NCBI GenBank assembly: GCA_965651255.1
Contig: CBFGRU010000166.1
Coordinates: forward strand, 1-7,074
Source of the DNA: CBFGRU01 sp965651255
Lineage (GTDB): Bacteria > Planctomycetota > Phycisphaerae > Phycisphaerales > SM1A02
DNA length: 7,074 nt
Reading direction: 5' to 3'
Translations under genes and position numbers: made by a program
Notes under the pieces: generated by a model
What the model was told of the DNA's origin: nothing
What the model saw: the letters and a program-made list of their open reading frames with translations, nothing else
Database searches by the model: none
Part shown: piece by piece, positions 1 to 5,978 of the stretch
Layout of the letters: each line of letters begins with the position of its first letter
How positions within the stretch are numbered: position 1 is the first letter of the stretch

Positions 1-2298
1 ACGGAACTGCCCGCGGTAACGTCCGGGCCCAACCTGCTGCAGTGAGAGTGGATCGGCCTCGCCGTTCGGGTCGATCACGACCGCGCCGATGTTCAGGAAG
101 TTCAGAAATGCGGCATTCGTATCAACGGCTTCAAGCTCGACGATCGCGGAGTCACCTTCAACGCGCGTATTGACGATCATGTTGGGCGGACTGGCCGGAC
201 GCATGACCCAACGCATGGATTGATCCCAGAATCCTTTGAATCCGTTCCAGGACACCCAGTTCACACCCCACCGACCGGTCAGATCGCCCGTGAAGGCAAT
301 GGATTTTCCGAGGCCATAGTTCCAGTGTGCATAGAGCGGGTCATTATGAGCATCACTGACGAAGGCAACCTCGGCGACTCCTTCTTTCGGTGCGGTCAGA
401 ACATAGCCGCGCAGCCCGGGCAGTGCGCTGTACCCGCGGGTCGGTTCGGACAACAGGGCAGTTTTCTCCGGGGTGTACGTCGTCCCTTCTTCAACGATCA
501 GTGATCGCGCGACGATTCTTGCTTCCTCGATGAAAATCTGCGGCAGGTCGCGAGGATCAGTAATGTCATAGAAGTTGCCGCCGGTAAAGTTGGAGATGGC
601 GCGCATGGTTGCCGCCATGCCGTGGCTTCCGATGAGGACCGTCGTAATTGTGATGTTGTTGTCCAGGTACCCCTGCAATGTCGCTTGAGTCGGTGGACTG
701 GGATCACCATCGGAGATGATGATCACGTGCTTGTTCGCGTTGACCTGTCTCATGCCGTTGAGCATGAGGACCATGGCGCCTTCGAAATCAGGCATATCAC
801 CGACCGGCATCGCCTTGGCTGCGGCGATCGGTGCGGACTTGTCACCGGCCAGCGCGAGGCCGCCGATGTTCTTGTCAAACTCCCACACGCTTCCGCCCGC
901 TGCCCAGTCGAAATCGACGATCCCCACGTAATCCTGTGCGGAAAGCGCTTCGATCGCGCTGATGGCGACCTTCTCTCCCCAGAAGTTGGCCTGCGGTATC
1001 TCGCAGGAATGCATGATCAAACCCAGCGCGCCGCGCTGCCGTTGAATCTGCTGCGGTGGGTCCAGGTTCACCGGAAGCGCTTTGGCGACCTGCTGGTCGA
1101 TCCACCCGCCCGCGCCAAACGAACGATCACCGCCGATCATGACCAGTCCGCCCCCGAGATCATGCACATACGCATGCAGCCACGCATCCTGCGCTTCAGA
1201 GAAACTCCAGCGCGGCTGATTCACCAGCACAATCGCGTCGTATCCGGCAAGCATCACCATGGAATCGATGGCAGAAGGCGAAAGCACTTCGACCGTCAGA
1301 TCACTGTCGCGCAGGGCGCTCGCCAGCGCTTCACTTTCCGTCACTGAATCATCAACGATGAGAATCTTGCCATCACCCGAAACGAAGGTCACCGCCACCG
1401 CTGAATTGTTATCGATGATGAAGTCGCTATCGGGTTCGTCTGGTTCAAAGATCGCCTCGAACTGCTGCGGGCCGGGCGAGTCAAAGAGCATCGGAACACT
1501 CTGCGTATTCAGGCCCGGCTGTAACTCCACGCGAATCGAGCTGCCAGGGGCACCCGGATCAAGATCCACCGGCTGTCCATTCTGAAGCAGTGTGAGCGTT
1601 CCCGTCGCCACCGACTGACTTCGCAGCAGCATCTTCAGGTTCGTGACCTGCCCTTCCCGCGCACGAGCCGGCGCGACCAGGCGATCAAAGATCACCTCGC
1701 GCTCATGCGTGTATCGCAATTCAAGAATGTCGATCGGAATGTTGTTCGCTTTCGCTGCTTCAGCCGCGGTCATGACCGAATCGACCGTTTCGTTCCCATC
1801 GGAAACCAGAACCAGGCGACTCGCGGTATCTTTCGGGAGGACGGCCAGCGCCAGACGAACGGCTTCCGCGAGATTCGTCCCGGAGAGTTCCCCCAGCTCT
1901 CCACTGACTTCGAGCCGCCCGGTTCGCTCCGGAAGCTGCGTAATCGTGGCATTGTTTGCGAAGGTGATGACGCCAAGTCGATCCTGTGGATCACGTTCCA
2001 CTTCGACGGCGGCCTGCAGGTACTCTTCCGCAGCCCGCTGCAGTTGCAAAGGAATCGAACGGCTGCGATCGACCAACAGAATGACGGACAATCCTTCCCC
2101 GCGTTGCTGCCACGCCGGTCGTGCCAAAGCCATCGCCAGCAGCGTGATCACGATCGCGCGCAATGCAAAGGTGATGTGGGTCTTCAACGGAGACAGCCCG
2201 CCGATCGATCGACGCGCCATCAGATAGGCCGGGAGAACAAGCAGAATCAGAATGAGCCAGCCCGGTCGTTCAAATTCGATGGATAGCAAATCCGCCAT
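1..2298 (-). CDS. BatA-like membrane protein with VWA, GATase1-like and second VWA-like domains (3' end outside window)
   Basis: An open frame of 766 codons runs from an ATG at 2298 to the window edge without a stop. I translated it by hand from the minus strand. Residues 12-28 and about 43-60 are two hydrophobic segments in the typical BatA/Aerotolerance N-terminal arrangement, ending in ALARP. Residues 70-200 form a VWA domain with a complete metal-ion-dependent adhesion site: DRSRS (D77, S79, S81), T141 in SGTNLAEA and D167 in SDGNET. Residues about 308-410 resemble a GATase1-like fold (KILIVDD, then MIGGDRSFGAGGW at 387-399) with no obvious catalytic Cys. Residues about 420-580 form a second VWA-like segment with SDGDPSPPT at 529-537 but an altered first motif. 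Residues 655-700 (YGLGKSIAFTGDL, then FWDQSMRWVMR) look like the closing part of the GATase-like fold, so the second VWA appears inserted in it. The start lies 11 bases after the preceding stop, with a weak AGAGAG ribosome site. The likely role is a membrane-anchored, metal-dependent protein-interaction scaffold facing the periplasm or cytoplasmic side; the substrate is unknown. Confidence 0.88.
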   Translation of the reverse strand, partial: MADLLSIEFERPGWLILILLVLPAYLMARRSIGGLSPLKTHITFALRAIVITLLAMALARPAWQQRGEGLSVILLVDRSRSIPLQLQRAAEEYLQAAVEVERDPQDRLGVITFANNATITQLPERTGRLEVSGELGELSGTNLAEAVRLALAVLPKDTASRLVLVSDGNETVDSVMTAAEAAKANNIPIDILELRYTHEREVIFDRLVAPARAREGQVTNLKMLLRSQSVATGTLTLLQNGQPVDLDPGAPGSSIRVELQPGLNTQSVPMLFDSPGPQQFEAIFEPDEPDSDFIIDNNSAVAVTFVSGDGKILIVDDSVTESEALASALRDSDLTVEVLSPSAIDSMVMLAGYDAIVLVNQPRWSFSEAQDAWLHAYVHDLGGGLVMIGGDRSFGAGGWIDQQVAKALPVNLDPPQQIQRQRGALGLIMHSCEIPQANFWGEKVAISAIEALSAQDYVGIVDFDWAAGGSVWEFDKNIGGLALAGDKSAPIAAAKAMPVGDMPDFEGAMVLMLNGMRQVNANKHVIIISDGDPSPPTQATLQGYLDNNITITTVLIGSHGMAATMRAISNFTGGNFYDITDPRDLPQIFIEEARIVARSLIVEEGTTYTPEKTALLSEPTRGYSALPGLRGYVLTAPKEGVAEVAFVSDAHNDPLYAHWNYGLGKSIAFTGDLTGRWGVNWVSWNGFKGFWDQSMRWVMRPASPPNMIVNTRVEGDSAIVELEAVDTNAAFLNFLNIGAVVIDPNGEADPLSLQQVGPGRYRGQFR

Positions 2299-2309
2299 GG
2301 CTGCTCTCT

Positions 2310-4814
2310 CTAGAAACCCTCGATGACCTGCACCCGATTATTCCGGGAATCGAGGATGAAGATTCTGTTCCCTGCCTGCGCCGTCGTCCAGGGCGAGTAC
2401 ATTTGCGCCAACCCGTTGCCGGGTCCGCCCCAGGTGTCGAGCGACTCGCCGGCGATTGAGAGTCGCTGGACACGATTGTTCCCGAATTCCGCCACCAGCA
2501 GTGTGTCGTCCTCCAGCAACGTCACGCCATAAGGATACCGAAACTCGCCCGGCTTCGTGCCGGCAGATCCAATCGTGCGCAGAAACTCTCCCTCCGGTGA
2601 AAAGACGACCAGCCGATGATTCACCGCATCCGCGACAATCAACTCTGATCGGTCACGGGTAAAAGTCATGCTCTGCGGTCGATTGAATTGGCCATCACCA
2701 TCGCCAAACGAACCGAAGGCAAAGAGAAACTCCCCCTTGGCATCGAACACCTGGATGCGGTCATTTTCGCCGTACTCTGATACGTACAGTCGATCGTCCG
2801 GACCGAACGCAATGTCGGTCGGAAAGATGAACTCACCCGGACCATGTCCTAATCGACCGAACTGCATGAGCTCACGCCCTTCGGAGTCGAAGACCATCAC
2901 GCGGTGTTCATGAGTGTCGGCAACGAACACCCGGCCATCGGGATGAACCGTCATGCCCGTTGGGAAGCCCTCATCGAACTCCGGCATGTACCACGCGCGA
3001 TGAAACTCCCCGTTCAAATCGAAGCACTGCACGCGCGCGGTGCGATCGATGATGTAGATCTCACCTCGTTCGGTGTCGATATCCATCGCACGGGGATAGT
3101 CAAACCGTCCATCGATGCGGCCGCCCTGGCCAAAGGTGAATTCCAGTCGATCAAGATCGCTTCTCGGGCGTGTTGGTCGATCACTGCACGAAGGGATCAG
3201 TACGACTGCGGAAAGAACGATCAACGTTGTACCACCTCGCACTGCGCGGAGTGTCCAGGCGCGTTGCAGGGCAATGACCGTTGCGAGAACGGCCGCGCTC
3301 AAGAGTCCGACGCTGAGCAGCAGAAGTGAGATCACGCTGATGAATTCCTCCCGCTGGTAGTGCAGCGCGTTCAGGACCGCGCGGGCGATTGGATCATACC
3401 CGGGCGGTGCGAGCCGCACGACCGTGTGCACCTCACTGAACGCTAGAGCCGTCATGATGACCGTCACCGCCGCTCCCAGACGAATCCAGAGCGGTCGCAA
3501 TGCCTGCCAGAGTCCGCGGGCGGTTCCTGCGCCGTCGATCTCACGGAGCATGGTTCGTTCGTGCGCCTCGGTCATGACGATCCAGCGCGATGCGAGAACC
3601 GCGAGAAACCCGAATCGCGCAAGGCGGCCGAGAACGACAATTCCCGATTCGAGGTACACGAGTTCATCAAGTGACAACGTTGTGCGGTTGTATGCCGCCG
3701 TCAATGAAGTCGAAGCAATGGTTGCGGGAACAAGGGCACTGATGAGCCACCCGAAGGCCATGATCGTGGCCATCGAGCGCACCCATCTCCGCCGATCCAG
3801 CCAGGCCGTTGTCTGTCCGAAGAGAATGAGCAGAGCAATTGCTCCCGTCACCGCAGAGTTCAGCAAATCGCTGAGAATGGCCTGCCCGTACGCATCGCGC
3901 ACTCGACCGATCGCCGTCAATTCCGGCGGGCTGTGCAGGAGCAGCATCATCGGAATACCCGCGAGGAGTCCCGCACCAAGCACGAGAGCCACCCGTGTGC
4001 ATCGGGCTGACTTCTCGACGTTGGACACTTCGCTCACATGATGCGTCCGGCTCAAAGCCCCCCTCCAGAGTGTGAGCGTCGTGAGGATCGCGACAGCCAT
4101 TCCCGGAAGTCCGAGAAGAAAGAGTTCGCGACGGGGCGCGCCGAGATCATCGAGCGCACGCAATTCGTATCCGAGCGTTCGAACCTGCGCAATATCGAAG
4201 CTCGTCGTGTTGTTGAAGACGAACAGAAAGACGACGAGTGCGCCGACAACCGCTGCGGGCCAATCCTGTCGGCGACGAATCCACCAAGCACGCCATCGGC
4301 TCGGCCCATCGAGTTGCAGGAGATCGTCAACGACGCCGCCTCTGAGAATGGTTGAAACCGCAACGAACCAAGCCACGATCGGCCAGGACCAGAGGACAAG
4401 TGCCACCGCCAACGTCACAGCCCGCAACGTCGCCGTGACGCCGTTAGACGCTGCCCACATTGAGATTGCCGAAGATGGCGGCCAGGTCTGCTCCCACGCG
4501 TAGAACATCAGATACGGCGGTAGACAGAGCGGAACCGAGCAGAGTGCCGCCGCGAGTATCCACACCTTGCTCATCGCGACGCGACCGAGGAGCGCGCCGA
4601 TCGGAACGCCGATGAGAATCGCCCCCGCCGCAACGCCACCTGCCCAGCACACGGTCGTCCAGAGGTACGACCAGGGATATGACTTGAGAACGCCCGAGGC
4701 AGCCGATGTCTCAACCACAAGAAGCGCCCATAGGACTGCGACCGCCGGCCAACCGACTACGGCAAGCCAGATCAGCGCAGCCGCGACGAGCAGCACCCAG
4801 GCGCTTCCGCGCAT
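2310..4814 (-). CDS. Double-domain ABC transporter permease (FbpB/ThiP type) fused to a C-terminal NHL beta-propeller
   Basis: The 834-residue protein has two recognisable halves. Residues 1-516 are a tandem permease of the iron(III)/thiamine type, with about 12 hydrophobic segments and two EAA-like loops that would contact the ATPase: LLQLDGPSRWRAWW (165-178) and EAHERTMLREIDGAG (416-430). Single-chain permeases of this family are usually about 500-560 residues, so the first half is of full length. Residues 529-541 are a further hydrophobic stretch ending in LIPSC (Cys543), resembling a lipobox. Residues 557-834 contain six NHL-type blades, with recurring patterns such as FPTGMTVHPDGRVFVADT and NNRVQRL/NNRVQVI. 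NHL propellers generally bind proteins or ligands. With 12 membrane segments the permease end would be cytoplasmic; the arginines R518, R523 and R526 fit that, and segment 13 would carry the propeller out to the periplasm beside the binding protein. The start is 4 bases after the binding-protein stop, with GGAAGG 11 bases upstream. The substrate is not determined, and a fusion by sequencing error is possible. Confidence 0.87.
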   Translation of the reverse strand: MRGSAWVLLVAAALIWLAVVGWPAVAVLWALLVVETSAASGVLKSYPWSYLWTTVCWAGGVAAGAILIGVPIGALLGRVAMSKVWILAAALCSVPLCLPPYLMFYAWEQTWPPSSAISMWAASNGVTATLRAVTLAVALVLWSWPIVAWFVAVSTILRGGVVDDLLQLDGPSRWRAWWIRRRQDWPAAVVGALVVFLFVFNNTTSFDIAQVRTLGYELRALDDLGAPRRELFLLGLPGMAVAILTTLTLWRGALSRTHHVSEVSNVEKSARCTRVALVLGAGLLAGIPMMLLLHSPPELTAIGRVRDAYGQAILSDLLNSAVTGAIALLILFGQTTAWLDRRRWVRSMATIMAFGWLISALVPATIASTSLTAAYNRTTLSLDELVYLESGIVVLGRLARFGFLAVLASRWIVMTEAHERTMLREIDGAGTARGLWQALRPLWIRLGAAVTVIMTALAFSEVHTVVRLAPPGYDPIARAVLNALHYQREEFISVISLLLLSVGLLSAAVLATVIALQRAWTLRAVRGGTTLIVLSAVVLIPSCSDRPTRPRSDLDRLEFTFGQGGRIDGRFDYPRAMDIDTERGEIYIIDRTARVQCFDLNGEFHRAWYMPEFDEGFPTGMTVHPDGRVFVADTHEHRVMVFDSEGRELMQFGRLGHGPGEFIFPTDIAFGPDDRLYVSEYGENDRIQVFDAKGEFLFAFGSFGDGDGQFNRPQSMTFTRDRSELIVADAVNHRLVVFSPEGEFLRTIGSAGTKPGEFRYPYGVTLLEDDTLLVAEFGNNRVQRLSIAGESLDTWGGPGNGLAQMYSPWTTAQAGNRIFILDSRNNRVQVIEGF
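2313..3146 (-). other. NHL six-bladed beta-propeller domain (residues 557-834 of the permease fusion)
   Basis: Six units of about 45-50 residues can be laid out by eye at approximately 558-607, 608-653, 654-703, 704-750, 751-796 and 797-834. Each has the NHL layout of a Gly-rich turn with F/Y-P (FDYPRAMD, FPTGMT, FPTDIAF, NRPQSMTF, YPYGVTL, YSPWTT), an I/L-Y/F/V-V/I-A/S-D/E strand, and an R-V/I/L-x-V/R-F strand followed by a G-E-F/L hairpin. The repeats are diverged at the DNA level, so they are old protein repeats rather than a recent duplication. Most bacterial NHL propellers of this kind are secreted or lipid-anchored, which fits the lipobox-like sequence just before it. No catalytic residues, such as those of peptidylglycine lyases, can be recognised. 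Confidence 0.85.
3186..3242 (-). other. Possible internal GTG start plus lipoprotein signal peptide at the permease/NHL junction
   Basis: Codon 525 of the fusion is GTG. Translation from it would begin M-R followed by a hydrophobic run ending VVLIPSC, with the Cys at codon 543 (bases 3188-3186). That is a short positive n-region, a hydrophobic h-region and a lipobox-like I-P-S-C, the plan of a bacterial lipoprotein signal. The mature product would be the NHL propeller, about 290 residues. No convincing Shine-Dalgarno sequence precedes the GTG, and the proline at -2 is unusual, so use of this start is a hypothesis. The other reading is that this is simply a thirteenth membrane segment of the fused protein. 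Confidence 0.35.
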
Positions 4815-4818
4815 CGAC

Positions 4819-5886
4819 CTATTCGCCTTCCATCCCCGAGTCGCTCTCGCCGCTGAGTACGCTCATGGCCTCTCGAACGGCTTCGTCCATCGTGCGCGCT
4901 ACCAGGTTGTAGTCAATTTCAAGGGTATCGGCGATGGCATACTGCATGTACTGGCGTGCGAGCTCAGGACGCACCGGCACATTGTGAGAATCACTTTCAG
5001 CGAGAATCCGTTCGACTTCCTCGCTCAGGAGAAAATCAATCAGGATGCGCGCCCGGTCCGGGTTCGGACCACCCTTGATTCGTGCGACGGTGTTCGGAAT
5101 GAGCAGCGTTCCCGTTCCTCGCTCTCCTTCGAGTGCGTGCCCCGGGTACACCAGATCAACCTTTGCACCAGTGCGCTGAGCGGCCCACACATCGTCGGTA
5201 TCGGTCATGCCGATATCGACCTCGCCGCTGGCCACCGCGCGCACGACGCCGGCGTTGCCGGAAGGCAACACGAGGATGTCGTTCGCCGCCAGTCCTTCCA
5301 GCCACGCGCGGTAGAACCCGGGGCTGACCGAACGGTCCCAGTATGCCTTCATCGCGCCAAGATGACCCAGCGTTGTTCCAAAACGCGGATCAGCCATGGC
5401 GATGCGCCCCTTCCAACGATCCTGGGCCAACTCCATCCAGGTCCGGGGAAGATCCTCGGGCTTCAGTCGATCAGTGGGATAGACAATGACCCGCGCGCGA
5501 GATGCAAAGCCATACCAACGATTCTCAGTATCCTGCGGACCCGGCCAGTCCGTCGTCATCTCCGATGAATACGGCTCCAGCAAGCCGCCTTCAGCGAGTT
5601 GAATCATCAGGAACACTTCACTCGACCAGAACACATCGGCTTGCGGGTTTGACGCCTCATCGCGAAGGCGCTGGGCAAGGCCGGTGGATTTCGTCGCTTC
5701 GGTATCGCCGACGACCTTCACCTGAATCCCAGTCTTCTTCTCGAAAGCGCTGACTACATCACGGACGACATAGTCATCCGCAGAGACATACAGGACGACC
5801 TCTTCCCCTCCCCCGCATCCGCCTGTCAACAAGAGAGCCGTAGCAGCGAGCAGCCAACCAGCGAAACCGTTTCTGAGATTCAGCAT
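4819..5886 (-). CDS. ABC transporter solute-binding lipoprotein, iron(III)/AfuA-like class
   Basis: I chose the ATG at 5886 rather than the one at 5904, because AAGGAAGAAAG (5901-5891) is a strong ribosome site for the former and nothing suitable precedes the latter. This gives 355 residues, the usual size of the family. Residues 1-23 are a lipoprotein signal (hydrophobic core LLAATALLL, then TGGC with Cys24), so the protein should be anchored outside the inner membrane. The mature part starts EEVVLYVSADDYVV and continues AFEKKTGIQVKVV, the first strand-helix of type II binding proteins. Further family landmarks are QADVFWSSE (82-90), WYGFASRARVIVY (124-136), RIAMADPRFGTTLG (161-174), GNAGVVRAVASGEVDIG (211-227) and SHNVPVRPE (300-308). 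The tyrosine pair that coordinates ferric iron in FbpA is absent; TDTDDVW (229-235) stands there, so iron is only one candidate solute. It lies 4 bases before the permease gene, its evident partner. The C-terminus is acidic. Confidence 0.88.
   Translation of the reverse strand: MLNLRNGFAGWLLAATALLLTGGCGGGEEVVLYVSADDYVVRDVVSAFEKKTGIQVKVVGDTEATKSTGLAQRLRDEASNPQADVFWSSEVFLMIQLAEGGLLEPYSSEMTTDWPGPQDTENRWYGFASRARVIVYPTDRLKPEDLPRTWMELAQDRWKGRIAMADPRFGTTLGHLGAMKAYWDRSVSPGFYRAWLEGLAANDILVLPSGNAGVVRAVASGEVDIGMTDTDDVWAAQRTGAKVDLVYPGHALEGERGTGTLLIPNTVARIKGGPNPDRARILIDFLLSEEVERILAESDSHNVPVRPELARQYMQYAIADTLEIDYNLVARTMDEAVREAMSVLSGESDSGMEGE
4826..4831 (-). promoter_or_regulatory. Ribosome binding site of the permease-NHL gene
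   Basis: GGAAGG lies 11 bases before the ATG at 4814 and inside the last codons of the binding-protein gene. This suggests translational coupling of transporter subunits. The spacing is slightly long, so the assignment is moderate. Confidence 0.45.
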
Positions 5887-5890
5887 CGAT

Positions 5891-5901
5891 CTTTCTTCCT
5901 T
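5891..5901 (-). promoter_or_regulatory. Strong Shine-Dalgarno that fixes the binding-protein start
   Basis: The purine run AAGGAAGAAAG sits directly upstream of the ATG at 5886, with its AAGGA core about 10 bases away. The upstream in-frame ATG at 5904 would place this run inside the coding sequence and lacks a site of its own. The shorter start also gives a more normal lipoprotein signal peptide. Confidence 0.7.
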
Positions 5902-5911
5902 CATGCAACCG

Positions 5912-5949
5912 AAAAGAAAACGCCGCAGTCATTGTCGCTGACCGCGGCG
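5912..5949 (-). terminator. Intrinsic (Rho-independent) terminator after the Gln-rich gene
   Basis: On the minus strand, CGCCGCGGTCA and TGACTGCGGCG form an 11-base-pair stem with one G-U wobble. The loop is the seven bases GCGACAA, and TTTTCTTTT follows immediately (5920-5912). The stem starts 29 bases after the TGA of the Gln-rich gene. There is no T-run on the plus-strand side, so it acts in one direction only. The end of the T-run is only 25 bases before the start codon at 5886, so it may also act as a leader element for the binding-protein operon. Confidence 0.85.
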
Positions 5950-5978
5950 CCGAGTGCAATCCATGACGATGGGATTGA

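Larger units (their letters stand above)
5887..5978 (-). other. Intergenic region between the Gln-rich gene and the ABC operon
   Basis: This 92-base stretch is the only true non-coding interval in the window. It holds the terminator (5949-5912) and the ribosome site (5901-5891). I looked for -35/-10 boxes on the minus strand here and in the adjoining 3' end of the Gln-rich gene and saw no convincing pair, so the promoter of the ABC operon is not located. Confidence 0.6.

Noticed and set aside
622..1347. Plus-strand frame of 241 codons
   Set aside because: It is antisense to the VWA/GATase-like protein, whose minus-strand translation shows clear motifs. The plus-strand product is Arg/His/Asp-rich with no domain.
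1643..2286. Two overlapping plus-strand frames of about 194 codons
   Set aside because: Both are shadows of the N-terminal membrane and VWA region on the minus strand; having two competing frames in the same place is typical of high-GC antisense.
2313..3146. DNA-level tandem repeat in the NHL region
   Set aside because: The repeats are recognisable only in protein; the nucleotide sequences of the blades are well diverged.
4567..5568. Plus-strand frame of 333 codons
   Set aside because: It lies opposite the start of the permease and the binding-protein gene, both clearly real by homology features. Its translation has no recognisable domain and is rich in R, H and A, as expected for a GC-rich shadow.
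5887..5904. Upstream ATG at 5904 as the binding-protein start
   Set aside because: It has no ribosome site, and it would put the strong AAGGAAGAAAG inside the coding region and add charged residues before the signal peptide.
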